Source: Streptomyces platensis
GTDB lineage: Bacteria > Actinomycetota > Actinomycetes > Streptomycetales > Streptomycetaceae
Length of the DNA stretch: 64,000 bases
Reading direction: 5' to 3'
NCBI RefSeq assembly: GCF_008704855.1
Contig: NZ_CP023691.1
Location: 5,642,001 to 5,706,000 of the forward strand
The notes under the pieces were generated by a model, which searched no databases, was not told the origin of the DNA, and worked only from the letters and a program-made list of their open reading frames with translations. Positions 35,891-44,350 of this stretch are shown in pieces (within the stretch, counting starts at the first letter, position 1; the number at the start of each line of letters is the position of its first letter). Both the position numbers and the translations under genes were made by a program.

Positions 35891-37872
35891 CGTGCCTCTT
35901 CCGTGGTCCGTGGTCCGGCGTCCGCACGCTCCGCGGTCTCCGTGCGGGCGTACTGCGCGTGGTCGATGTGCTGCCAGAAGAGGGCGGCGACGGACGTCGC
36001 CCGGGAGGGGCGGCTCGTGGTTCCCGCCCAGTCGCAGGCGATGGCGTAGAGGCGGTGGAGAGCGGCCGCGCGGCCGCGCGTCGCGCCGACCATCACGCCC
36101 AGCGCCATCTCCCGCGTGCTGTCGGCCGCCGCGGCGGTCAGCCAACTGCTCACCAGCGGTTTCCAGAGCTCCGTCGGCGGCTGGGAGAAAACCGTCTCCC
36201 AGCCCAGGAACAGGTCCGGCCACGTGGGCGGGTCCGGTGCCCGCTCGCTCTTCAACAGCTCAGTGAGCAGCCCGAGATGGGGCTCCGCCCCGCGAGGCTC
36301 CTGATGCACCCTGTACCTCAGACGGTCGATCAGCAGCCGGTAGAGCCGACGGTCGCGACCGCCGAGGTCGAGAAGGGCCTCCCGGGCTTCGCGCGCCGCC
36401 TCCCCCGTCCGTACGGCGAGGTAGTGGAGCCGCACCATCGCCTGATGCGGGTGTGTCGCGCCGAGGCTCTGCCGGCACGCAACGGTCAGGACGCGGATGA
36501 GGCCGTCCGACAATGGGCCGGGCCTCACACACTCGTACACCCGCTTGCGGAACCATCCCCCGAATCTCTCGTGGCTGAGACCGAGTTCGAGGGCCGCCAC
36601 GGCTCGCGAGTCGCAGAGCGAGCCGGTCGCGCTGCCCGCCCAGCGGACCACAAGGTCGAAGAGGTGGTCGGGCCGCCCGACGGCCAAGGACCGCTCGCCG
36701 AAGCGGATGGCGACGTTCACCCGGTCGTCGGTGGTCAGACCGGGGAGTCCGGCGGCACGGCCGATCCAGTCCCTGAGGTCGTCGCGCACCCCGGGGAAGT
36801 TCGCCCAGAAGTACCTCCGTACCGCGTCGGCGTAGGCCAGTCGCTCGAAGCGGAGCCGTCCGTCCGGGGCCCGCTCGATCTCGAGGGCCGCCAACCGCTC
36901 CCTGAAATCCGTCCGCGCAAGCTCGGTCGTCGCCTCTTCCTCGTGCCTCACCGTCTTCATCAGGCCGCGCCACGCCTCGTAGACGGTGTCGGCGAGGACC
37001 TCCTCGAACATCGCCGTCGCGAGCAGCAGGGCACGCTCGGGTGTGGTGCGGACCGTGGCCACCTGCCGGCCCACCTCACCGGCCCGGTCGGTCACCGCGT
37101 GCATCGCCTGGTCGAGCCATCCCGCGAAGCAGGTGCCGAACCGGCCGCTGTCGCGAGCGGCCCTCACCAGCCCCGCGAGCCGCGCCAGTTCCCGCATGGG
37201 GGAGCCGGCGCACAGGCGCTGGAGGTCGGGACTCCCCAGATCCGCGGGGCGGAAGGCCATCCGGTCCATGCGGAGACACCGGGTGACGACGGCGACGCCC
37301 CTGGGACGTCCCAGCGTCACCGTGTGCGGTTCGAGTTCCGGCGCGTGGGCGTGCTCCATGCCGGACGGCAGGACGACGGCCATGTAGGCCCCCGCCTCCT
37401 GGACCTGTGACCGGAGCACGGCCACGTGGTGCTGGGCCTTGGCGTACTCCGCCTCGTCGGTGATCCCGGAGAGGTCGAGGAGGAAGCGGTCCCCCTCCCC
37501 GGGGGCGAGAGGGACCTCGTCCGTGCCCGTGGCGGGAAGCTCCTCGAACCGGTCCCCCTCGTCGTCGCCCTCGTCCTCACCGAGCCCGTGCAGCAGCATG
37601 ATCGCTGCGGCGCGGCGGCCGCTGCCGGGTGGAGCCTCCAGCAGCGCCACCGATCCGGGCTTCTCCAGGCGGTCGGCGGCGATGCGGTAGCCCACCGGCG
37701 GAACGAACCGGTCGGCCAGGCGCACCCGGTCCTCGCGGACGATCCGGAGGGACTCGACTCCTTTGCGGATCATCCAATCCGCGCCGGCGCCGTAAAAGAC
37801 GTTCTGGGGTCCCACGCCGTTGTTCACCGGGCCACGCGGATCGTTGACGGTGACGCGGTCCTGCTCGGTCAT
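35887..37872 (-). CDS. Degenerate P-loop protein with N-terminal shared signalling motif
   Basis: The product is 661 residues. Residues 10-23 (NDPRGPVNNGVGPQ) match a motif in the upstream TIR protein. At 79-88, EAPPGSGRRA is a Walker A-like loop in which the usual Lys is Arg, and RFLLDLSG (129-136) resembles Walker B, so this may be a STAND-like switch with weak or no ATP hydrolysis. The long C-terminal half (about 250-640) is Arg/Ala/Leu-rich helices, possibly a repeat sensor. ATGA overlaps link it to genes on both sides. Confidence 0.72.
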   Translation of the reverse strand: MTEQDRVTVNDPRGPVNNGVGPQNVFYGAGADWMIRKGVESLRIVREDRVRLADRFVPPVGYRIAADRLEKPGSVALLEAPPGSGRRAAAIMLLHGLGEDEGDDEGDRFEELPATGTDEVPLAPGEGDRFLLDLSGITDEAEYAKAQHHVAVLRSQVQEAGAYMAVVLPSGMEHAHAPELEPHTVTLGRPRGVAVVTRCLRMDRMAFRPADLGSPDLQRLCAGSPMRELARLAGLVRAARDSGRFGTCFAGWLDQAMHAVTDRAGEVGRQVATVRTTPERALLLATAMFEEVLADTVYEAWRGLMKTVRHEEEATTELARTDFRERLAALEIERAPDGRLRFERLAYADAVRRYFWANFPGVRDDLRDWIGRAAGLPGLTTDDRVNVAIRFGERSLAVGRPDHLFDLVVRWAGSATGSLCDSRAVAALELGLSHERFGGWFRKRVYECVRPGPLSDGLIRVLTVACRQSLGATHPHQAMVRLHYLAVRTGEAAREAREALLDLGGRDRRLYRLLIDRLRYRVHQEPRGAEPHLGLLTELLKSERAPDPPTWPDLFLGWETVFSQPPTELWKPLVSSWLTAAAADSTREMALGVMVGATRGRAAALHRLYAIACDWAGTTSRPSRATSVAALFWQHIDHAQYARTETAERADAGPRTTEEAR

Positions 37873-38663
37873 CGTCCGTCGTCCGAGTGCCGGCGCTCGC
37901 GCTCGAAGCGCTGGTGGACCGTACCGCTGTTGTCGCCCGCCGTGAACTGGAGCCCGGTGTTGTCGCCCTCGAAGTGAGGTGCGTTGTACTGATGGCCCCG
38001 ACCGGTGTTCACAGGTCCCTGCGGCTCGTTGACGAAGGTGCCGGACAGGTCTCCGTTGAGGTTTCCGATGCCGCCGCGCACGCGCTGCTCGAAGTCGCGC
38101 GTCCGTATCCTGGTGTGGCCGGTGTCCCGGGCCGACTTCTCGCGGGGCTTCGCCTCCGCCCGCTCCCGCACCGCACGCGCGTCCCGGTCCACCGCACCCA
38201 GCTCGGGCAGGAGCCGGGCGAGGGTGTCGCCGAGCGCCGTCAGGTCCGATTCGGCGTTGCGGTGGTCGAACCGCCTGTACTGGCAGTCCGCCAGCTCCAG
38301 CAGATCGTCCGGAAGGATGGCGCGGTCGATCCTCGTGGCCTTTCCGACGAGCACGGGGATCACCAAGACCCCGCGGCCGAGCGCGGTCTGGATCTCGCGA
38401 CGGGTCCAGTCCTGCTCGGCTTCGAGGGCGGGGCGACCGTTGGCCCCCCGCACTTCTGCCCAGCGCGGGCCGATCACGGCGAGGAGAGCCTCGCACTCCT
38501 CCACCGCCCTGACCAGTTCCACCGGGAAACGGCGTCCGGGCTCGATCGAGTTGCTGGCCAAGAAGATCCGCTCGTCGCCGAACCGACGGGCGAGTTCCCG
38601 AGCGATCATGGTCGCTGCGGACTCCTCGTCGCCTGTGCGGTAGTTGACGAAGACGTCGGGCAT
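37869..38663 (-). CDS. TIR-domain protein with C-terminal Gly/Asn-rich motif
   Basis: The product is 264 residues. Residues 1-130 form a TIR domain: DVFVNYRTGDEES, then DERIFLASNSIEPGRRF, LLAVIGPRW and TRREIQTALGRGVLVIPVLV. Glu90 occupies the place of the catalytic Glu in TIR NADases. A charged helical linker (160-195) leads to a repeat-like C-terminus (199-251) holding NEPQGPVNTGRGHQ and two GDN[TS]G units. ATG 38663 follows AAGGGAA. As first gene of the operon it is the likely effector; NAD cleavage is inferred from the family. Confidence 0.85.
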   Translation of the reverse strand: MPDVFVNYRTGDEESAATMIARELARRFGDERIFLASNSIEPGRRFPVELVRAVEECEALLAVIGPRWAEVRGANGRPALEAEQDWTRREIQTALGRGVLVIPVLVGKATRIDRAILPDDLLELADCQYRRFDHRNAESDLTALGDTLARLLPELGAVDRDARAVRERAEAKPREKSARDTGHTRIRTRDFEQRVRGGIGNLNGDLSGTFVNEPQGPVNTGRGHQYNAPHFEGDNTGLQFTAGDNSGTVHQRFERERRHSDDGR

Positions 38664-38967
38664 GAAGGTTCCCTTCGTGAGGAAGACGAGGTGAACGGGC
38701 CCGGCCGCGGTGGACCGGGGCTCCGGTCCGCCCGGGCCATGAGGTCCCCTGTGTGACGGCATGGCGCATCCACGGGGACGTGAGGATGGAGGGGCGGCGC
38801 CTAGTGCGTCACTGGTCGCGGGCAGCCCGAAGAAGCCGGGGTCGCGATGCGACGCGTCGAGCGGTAATCAAAGGGTCCCGCCGGGATCGTGGGATCCGGA
38901 GGGCCGGAGGGACCAGGTAGTCCGGCGAGCCGGGCGGCTCGAGTCTGTGTCGGTCGTGGAGCGGCTG
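38664..38967. other. Intergenic region upstream of the TIR operon
   Basis: This 304-bp gap between the upstream Xre gene and the TIR start presumably holds the operon promoter. A short palindromic patch (TCGCGATGCGACGCG near 38841) is the only structure noticed. I see no gene here. Confidence 0.4.
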
Positions 38968-40221
38968 TCAGCCGTGCGCTGGGGCGAGTACGCGTGCCAG
39001 CGCGGGCTGCAGATCACGTACGGCGCGGCTGCTCCGGAACCGGGAGAGTTCCCGTGCGAGACGCCGGACGTCGCTGTTCACCGTCGCCGAGGGCACGGCC
39101 GGCATCACTCCCAGGAGATCTCCGGCGATCGCGCACGCGTGCTCGACCTCCCCAGAGGCGGCATGGGCCAAGGACCGGCGGAAGCCGTACCGGGCGCGGG
39201 TACGCAGCGCATGCGGCGGGAGGCGGCGGTACTCCCGGTCGAGTACCTCGGCGGCGGCCTTGGGGCGGCCCAAGTCGTGCAGGCACCAGCCGGTCGACAT
39301 CGCCGCCGGATCGCTCACATGAGAGGTGCCGATCACGAGCTCGGCGCCATTGCGGGCGTCGTCGCTCGCGAGCAGTTCCCGTGCCCTGTCGAGGCTGTGG
39401 AGGCACTCGGCTTCGTTGCCGACGAGCGCGTGCCCCTGGGCCTCCCGTTGAGCCGCGAGTCCTCGGATGCGCGGCGGGAGTTCGCTGCTCTGCGCGCGGC
39501 GGGCCAGGGCGACGGTGCCAGCGGCGTCCCCGCCGTACATTGTGACCAGGGCACGTCGCACCAGTGCGTAGGAACCGAGGTACGGGTCACCCCCGGCGCG
39601 CGCCAGTTCGGCGGCCTCGCCAGTCCAGCCGAGTGCCGCGTCGCTGTCCCCGGCCTCCTGGGCCATCCATCCGGTGAACTCCGCGAACCGCGAGGCAAGC
39701 AGGAGCGCAGGGGCCCGGGAAACGGACCGGGCGTCGGCGGCCAGCCCGGCGATCATGCGGGTTTGCGTCTCCAGCAGGGGCAGCAGGACCTTGGGCGCGG
39801 TGGACTGACCGAGCTTCCGCAGGTGGTCGAACTGCATGCGGAAGGAGGGCAGGAGGGGGTCGTCGGTGGAGGACAGCGCCTGACCGCCGAGTTTCAGGCC
39901 GAGGTCGATCAGCGCACCCGTCCCCGCCGAGAGGACCGCCCGGCGCCCGACGAGCCAGCGGCTCGGACCGGCGGGGGATTCGGTGGTGCCAGAGTCCGAG
40001 TCCGTCTCGGGACGGGTGATCAGGCGCTGCAGCTCGCCATCCGCTCCGAGGAAGGCGTCGCACCGCCGGGCTAGTTCCGGGGACGCGGAACGCTCCCCGC
40101 GCTCGACCTTGCTGAGGTGCCCCTTGTCGTAGTTGAGCGCCACGGCGAACTCAGTCAAAGTCAGCCCCGCTTCCACTCGCAAACGGCGAAGTTCCGGGCC
40201 GAAACGTAAATTCGTGCTCAT
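38968..40221 (-). CDS. Xre-family regulator upstream of the TIR operon
   Basis: The product is 417 residues. The N-terminal HTH (about 5-60: LRRLRVEAGLTLTEFAVALNYDKGHLSKVERGERSAS) is followed by a linker and a TPR-like helical domain (130-410, with LGWTGEAAELARAGGDPYLGS-type repeats). Tandem starts TTG 40227, ATG 40224 and ATG 40221 exist; GGAGG spacing favours 40221. Same strand and just upstream of the TIR genes, inside the same repeat-bounded segment, so it may control them. Confidence 0.85.
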   Translation of the reverse strand: MSTNLRFGPELRRLRVEAGLTLTEFAVALNYDKGHLSKVERGERSASPELARRCDAFLGADGELQRLITRPETDSDSGTTESPAGPSRWLVGRRAVLSAGTGALIDLGLKLGGQALSSTDDPLLPSFRMQFDHLRKLGQSTAPKVLLPLLETQTRMIAGLAADARSVSRAPALLLASRFAEFTGWMAQEAGDSDAALGWTGEAAELARAGGDPYLGSYALVRRALVTMYGGDAAGTVALARRAQSSELPPRIRGLAAQREAQGHALVGNEAECLHSLDRARELLASDDARNGAELVIGTSHVSDPAAMSTGWCLHDLGRPKAAAEVLDREYRRLPPHALRTRARYGFRRSLAHAASGEVEHACAIAGDLLGVMPAVPSATVNSDVRRLARELSRFRSSRAVRDLQPALARVLAPAHG

Positions 40222-40479
40222 CATCAACCTCCCCTTGAACAGTGACCGCGAGGGTCGTCCGCCCTCACGGGAACCGTCATCCGACGATCACCGGGCGACA
40301 CGAAACCCGATGACAAACACCCGCTGTGACGGCATCGTTTCGCTTCGCATCCGAAAGTGAGTCTGGCACGACGCGCGCCTGGAGAATCGGGGTTCGGCGG
40401 TGTTGCCTGTTGCCTCTTTCGTTCTCCGTTGTCCCCGCCCGTTCCTTCGAGGTGTCGCCGGGTGATCGCGGCAGCCACC
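40222..40479. other. Upstream region of the Xre gene, no supported gene
   Basis: The stretch contains the minus-strand promoter region for the Xre gene and the decayed tail of CPCC copy 2 (WWLPRSPGDTSKERAGTTENERG in one frame). No intact gene is seen. Confidence 0.4.
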
Positions 40480-40819
40480 AGCAGAGCATTGAGCGGTCGT
40501 TGGGTCACGGGGCGCGTTCGTCCGAGTCCCAGTCCTCGAAGGAGTCGTGTCAGGTCGATGGGGCGCCAGGTAGGGTCGAGCGGCTCGTCCTCGGCCCGGC
40601 GCGCGGACCTACCGCCCGCCGTGCTGGTCACAGGCGCCGAAGTCCTGGTAGCTGCACGGGTCTCGATCAGGGAGACCTTGTTCGCTCCGCCGCCCATGGC
40701 CGGTCAGCGGAACCGGACCCCGTCGTCCTCCCAGAAGCAGACGGGCAGATCTCGTAGGAGCCGGGCATGGCGTCGAGCACGCGGTGCCCGCATCAGGGGC
40801 AGGGGTAGCGGTCGCTCAT
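40480..40819 (-). pseudogene. CPCC-family Cys-rich protein remnant, copy 2
   Basis: From ATG 40819 the reading is SDRYPCP followed by an in-frame TGA at 40793-40795 replacing a Cys codon of the CPCC motif. The same one-base loss as in copy 1 occurs at about 40742 (family sequence resumes as PVCFWEDDGVRFR), and further shifts lie downstream. The two copies are direct repeats of about 75-85% identity 6.3 kb apart, flanking the TIR operon and its Xre gene. Confidence 0.8.
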
Positions 40820-40882
40820 CTGCGCAGTTTCGTTGCAGGTCCCGTCGGTGTGCAATAAATCCTCTGCCCCGGGGACCCGGCC

Positions 40883-40902
40883 AGTCCGCAGTCAGTCCGC
40901 AG
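40883..40902. repeat. Paired putative integrase arm-type sites (right end)
   Basis: AGTCCGCAG occurs at 40883-40891 and 40894-40902, 11 bp apart or about one helical turn, roughly 100 bp inside attR. A third copy is at 18765 inside attL. Confidence 0.55.
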
Positions 40903-41004
40903 GACACCCGTAAACAGCCGTCAGGAGCCAACGCATGCCAACAAGGAATCCCAGGTCAGGGCCTGGGCTGGGCTCCGCCGCAGGTCAGGATCAGCCCGCA
41001 GACA

Positions 41005-41020
41005 TTCCGGTTCAACGTCT
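41005..41020. other. attR: right attachment repeat
   Basis: TTCCGGTTCAACGTCT is identical to the repeat in the ychF 3' end at 18681-18696 and is followed by GA, so it still reads as the ychF C-terminal codons plus a TGA stop. This would be the original ychF end displaced by integration, or the element copy. Confidence 0.9.
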
Positions 41021-41128
41021 GACGGCCACCGTGGCATCGGCATAGGGGCCTGGTAAGCATGCAGGTCAATCGGGGTCGGCTCCATTCGGGGCCGGCCCCG
41101 TTGTTGTGCCCGATGGTGTCCGGCCGCC

Positions 41129-41542
41129 CTACGCCGCCCCCCGTCGCCCGCGCCTGAACCACCGAGCAGCCAGGACGACTGCCGTCACCATGACCACACC
41201 CCCCACCGCGACCAGCCAGTTGCCCCAGTAATCCAGCGGCAGCACCGAGGAGTTGGCTCTCGGCCCCGGGCGCAGCAGTACCGGCAGGGCCACCACGGTC
41301 AACGCTCCCGCGACCGTGAGCGCGCCACGAACCGGCCCGTGCACACCACCACGCACACCACCGCGTACCAGCACCAGTCCAACCAACAGCACCAGCGGCG
41401 CGATCAACCCGTCGTGCAGCACCACCGCTCCGCCCAGCCAGACCAGCACGCCGGTCAGGTCACGGACGTCCAGCAGCAAGGACGCCCCGACGCCCATGAG
41501 CACCACGCCGGCCACGCCCGCGAGGGCACGCATCGCCTTCAT
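41129..41542 (-). CDS. Four-helix membrane protein paired with the molybdopterin oxidoreductase
   Basis: The product is 137 residues with about four hydrophobic segments and little else (VAGVVLMGVGASLLLDV, LVWLGGAVVLHDGLIAPLVLLVGLVLV, ALTVAGALTVVALPVLL and VAVGGVVMVTAVVLAARWF). The start overlaps the stop of the upstream oxidoreductase gene (ATGA), so it is probably its membrane partner. No known motif. Confidence 0.75.
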   Translation of the reverse strand: MKAMRALAGVAGVVLMGVGASLLLDVRDLTGVLVWLGGAVVLHDGLIAPLVLLVGLVLVRGGVRGGVHGPVRGALTVAGALTVVALPVLLRPGPRANSSVLPLDYWGNWLVAVGGVVMVTAVVLAARWFRRGRRGAA

Positions 41543-42675
41543 GCCAGGACCTCCAGTCGGCCGACCCACTTGGTCTGGAGTACGCCGGGGCGGTTCGGGG
41601 CGATGAGCCGCGCCGGGTAGCCGTGGTCGGGGTCGAGTTCCGTGCCGTTCAGGCGCAGGGCGAGCAAGGTCAGCGGGTCGCGGGCGTGCTCATGGCCCAT
41701 CTCGGACACCCGGTAGCCGCCGCGCAGCTGCAACGACGTCACCCGCACCCGCGCGTGCGGCGGCGCGCCCGCCCGCTCCAGCAGGTCCACGACCCGTACG
41801 CCCGTCCAGTGCGCCGACTTGCTCCAGCCCTCCACACAGGCGATCGGCAGCTCCACCTCGTGCTGCGGCAGGGCGCGCAGTTCTTCCAGCGTCAGGGTGT
41901 ACCGCTGCGGACCGTCCACCACCAGGCGGTACTCCTCGTCGGCGATCCGGCCGACGCCGGCCGCGGCGGCCGTCCGGTTGACGGGCAGGGCCTGCGGGCC
42001 CTGGTCCGGGTGGCGCGGTGCGAACAGGATGAAGTCCTTCAGCGGGGTGAAGGACTGGCCCACGGTGGTCAGCGTGACGGTCCCGACAGCGGCGCCCACC
42101 GCGGCCAGCAGGGACCGCCGGTCGGGTCCGTCCTGTTCGGGCAGGGCGAGCGTCCCGGGTGACCGCCGGCTCCAATGCGCCCGGATCTCCGGGGCCTTGA
42201 CCGCGAGGTGCAGCACCAGCGCCCCGACCACCAGCCACGCCACGGCGTAGTGCACCGGCACGAACGAGAACGGCCACGGGTACCACTGGGCCGTGTTCAG
42301 CAGTCCCGTCGCCAGCTCGAAGACGGCCCCTGCCACCAGCACGGCGATCGACAGCCGCTCCAGGGCGTGCTTGACCGACCGCAGTGGCGGCCATGCGAAC
42401 AGCCGCGGATATACGGCCCACAGCTTGGCCAGCAGCAAGGGGATTGCCGCGATGCCGGAGGCGACGTGCAGGCCCTGGGTGAGCCGGTATCCCCACGACG
42501 GGCGGCTCGGGATGTGGTGGGCCAGCCAGTCCGGCGGATGCTGCATGAAGTGGCTGATCAGTCCGGTGAGGAAGCACACGGCGAACGCCGACCCCAGCCA
42601 CCGGCCGATCGAGGTCGCGGTGCGGGCGTCATGGAGTCTGCCCTTGAACACCGGCGGAGAGAGACGCGATTTCAT
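41539..42675 (-). CDS. Membrane molybdopterin-dependent oxidoreductase (sulfite oxidase-like)
   Basis: The product is 378 residues. The N-terminal half has four transmembrane helices with His residues typical of a cytochrome b561-like anchor (LTGLISHFMQHPP, GLHVASGIAAIPLLLAKLW, PVHYAVAWLVVGALVLHLAVKAPE). After a twin-Arg-like PDRRSLLAAVGAAVG segment comes a sulfite oxidase-type molybdopterin domain with ligand Cys in LPIACVEGWSKSAHWTGVRV. It probably transfers electrons from an extracytoplasmic substrate to the membrane. ATG 42675 has GGGAG upstream. Confidence 0.85.
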   Translation of the reverse strand: MKSRLSPPVFKGRLHDARTATSIGRWLGSAFAVCFLTGLISHFMQHPPDWLAHHIPSRPSWGYRLTQGLHVASGIAAIPLLLAKLWAVYPRLFAWPPLRSVKHALERLSIAVLVAGAVFELATGLLNTAQWYPWPFSFVPVHYAVAWLVVGALVLHLAVKAPEIRAHWSRRSPGTLALPEQDGPDRRSLLAAVGAAVGTVTLTTVGQSFTPLKDFILFAPRHPDQGPQALPVNRTAAAAGVGRIADEEYRLVVDGPQRYTLTLEELRALPQHEVELPIACVEGWSKSAHWTGVRVVDLLERAGAPPHARVRVTSLQLRGGYRVSEMGHEHARDPLTLLALRLNGTELDPDHGYPARLIAPNRPGVLQTKWVGRLEVLA

Positions 42676-42797
42676 GTCTCCCATCACAGCCGCCGTAAGG
42701 GCGCCGGGGAACGGATCGCCTCCTTACGGAACAGGGACGTCGGCTTGCTGTGCCGGGGCGGCCACTCAGCGTGGCGAGCCTTCCTGGTGACGAGCCG

Positions 42798-44312
42798 TCA
42801 CGACGGGTTCGGTGACCGGATCCAGCCGAGCGCCCGCTCGACCGCCCGCTTCCAGTTCTCGTACTCCGACTCCCGCCGCCGGGGGTCCATGTCCGGCAGC
42901 CACTGGGCGGCCCGGTGCCAGTTGCGGCGCAGGACCTCCAGGTCGGGCCAGTAGCCGGCGGCGAGTCCCGCGGCGTACGCGGCGCCCAGGGAGACCGTCT
43001 CGACGGCCATGGGCCGCACCACGGGCACGTCGAGCACGTCGGCCAGGAACTGCATGAGGAGGTTGTCGGACGTCATGCCGCCGTCCACCTTGAGCACCTT
43101 CAGGGCGAGTGAGGAGTCGGCGTTCATGGCGTCGACCACCTCCCGGGTCTGCCAGCCGGTGGCCTCCAGTACGGCCCGGGCCAGATGCTCCTTGGTGATG
43201 TACGAGGTGAGGCCGACGATGACCCCGCGGGCGTCACTGCGCCAGTGCGGCGCGTACAGCCCGGAGAACGCCGGGACGATGTAGCAGCCGCCGTTGTCCT
43301 CGACGGCGCGTGCGAGCGTCTCGATCTCGGGGGCGGTGCTGATCAGCCCCAGCCGGTCGCGGAACCACTGGACCAGCGCACCGGTGACGGCGATCGGGCC
43401 TTCGAGTGCGTAGACCGCGGGCTGGTCCTCGATCTTGTAGGCGACGGTGGTGAGCAGTCCGTGCCGGGACCGTACGAGGTCGGTGCCGGTGTTGAGCAGC
43501 AGGAAGCTGCCGGTTCCGTAGGTGCACTTCGCCTCGCCGGGGGCGAAACAGGTCTGTCCGAACAGCGCCGCCTGCTGGTCACCGAGTGCCGCCGTGATGC
43601 GGACACCCGGGAGGACGGAACGGGCGACTCCGTAGGTCTCGGCCGAGGAGCGGATCTCCGGGAGCATCGGGCGGGGGACCCCGAAGAACTCCAGCAGCTC
43701 CTCGTCCCAGTCGAGCGTGCTGATGTTCATGAGCATGGTGCGGCTGGCGTTGGTGACGTCGGTGAGGTGCAGACCGCCGTCCGGCCCGCCGGTGAGGTTC
43801 CAGATCAGCCAGCTCTCCATCGTGCCGAACAGCACCTCGCCGTCCTCGGCACGCTGCCGCAGCCCGTCGGCGTGGTCGAACAGCCAGCGGATCCGGGGGG
43901 CGGAGAAGTACGTGGAAGGGGACAGGCCGCAGCGCCGGAGGAAGAAGTCGTCCCCGGGCCGGCTTCTGAGGTCCTCGACCAGCGGGGCCGTACGGGTGTC
44001 CTGCCAGACGATCGCCCGGCCCAGCGGGGTGCCCGTACGCCGGTCCCACAGCACGGTCGTCTCGCGCTGGTTGGCGATCCCGATGGCGGCGACCTCATCG
44101 GGGCCGACCTCGGCGTCGGAGAGCGCCTGCGGCACCACGCGCCGCAGCGTGTGCCAGATCTCGACGGCGTCGTGCTCGACCCACCCGGGGCGCGGGAAGT
44201 GCTGCTGGTGTTCCCGCTGGGCGACCGACACCAGCCGCCCCTGGTGGTCGAACAGGATGCATCGGGTGGAGGTGGTGCCCTGGTCGATGGACATCACATA
44301 CCGCTCAACCAT
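42798..44312 (-). CDS. glpK: Glycerol kinase
   Basis: The 504-residue FGGY-family kinase converts glycerol to glycerol 3-phosphate with ATP. N-terminal YVMSIDQGTTSTRCILFD (phosphate loop), GIANQRETTVLWDRRTG, LGDQQAALFGQ and the C-terminal KVDGGMTSDNLLMQFLADVL are family signatures. GGAAGG precedes the ATG at 44312. Unlike the classical Streptomyces glycerol operon, no glpF facilitator or glpD dehydrogenase is next to it. Confidence 0.95.
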   Translation of the reverse strand: MVERYVMSIDQGTTSTRCILFDHQGRLVSVAQREHQQHFPRPGWVEHDAVEIWHTLRRVVPQALSDAEVGPDEVAAIGIANQRETTVLWDRRTGTPLGRAIVWQDTRTAPLVEDLRSRPGDDFFLRRCGLSPSTYFSAPRIRWLFDHADGLRQRAEDGEVLFGTMESWLIWNLTGGPDGGLHLTDVTNASRTMLMNISTLDWDEELLEFFGVPRPMLPEIRSSAETYGVARSVLPGVRITAALGDQQAALFGQTCFAPGEAKCTYGTGSFLLLNTGTDLVRSRHGLLTTVAYKIEDQPAVYALEGPIAVTGALVQWFRDRLGLISTAPEIETLARAVEDNGGCYIVPAFSGLYAPHWRSDARGVIVGLTSYITKEHLARAVLEATGWQTREVVDAMNADSSLALKVLKVDGGMTSDNLLMQFLADVLDVPVVRPMAVETVSLGAAYAAGLAAGYWPDLEVLRRNWHRAAQWLPDMDPRRRESEYENWKRAVERALGWIRSPNPS

Positions 44313-44350
44313 GGTCAGCCTTCCGTTGCGGGGCATGCGGGCGTCGGGGT

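Larger units (their letters stand above)
18681..41020. mobile_element. Integrated mobilizable element (about 22.3 kb) in ychF
   Basis: The element is bounded by 16-bp direct repeats. It carries a tyrosine integrase at the left end, an Xre regulator, an excisionase, a DUF3631-type ATPase, MobC and a (broken) relaxase, then about 16 kb of cargo. I see no FtsK/TraB translocase or type IV secretion gene, so it is better called an integrative mobilizable element than a self-transmissible one. The arm-type 9-mer AGTCCGCAG occurs at 18765, 40883 and 40894, just inside both ends. Confidence 0.88.

Noticed and set aside
35887..38769. 960-residue fusion of the TIR and P-loop proteins in one frame
   Set aside because: The frame upstream of 37872 is a shadow. 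The TIR protein is read in another frame, and the two genes overlap by ATGA.
40793..40795. TGA in place of a Cys codon in the CPCC motif, possible selenocysteine
   Set aside because: The same copy also has a one-base loss and further shifts, and the sister copy has TGC here, so ordinary pseudogene decay is the simpler reading.
18681..41020. Self-transmissible actinomycete conjugative element (pSAM2/SLP1 type)
   Set aside because: No FtsK/TraB-like translocase, spread genes or type IV secretion genes are visible, only mobilization genes.
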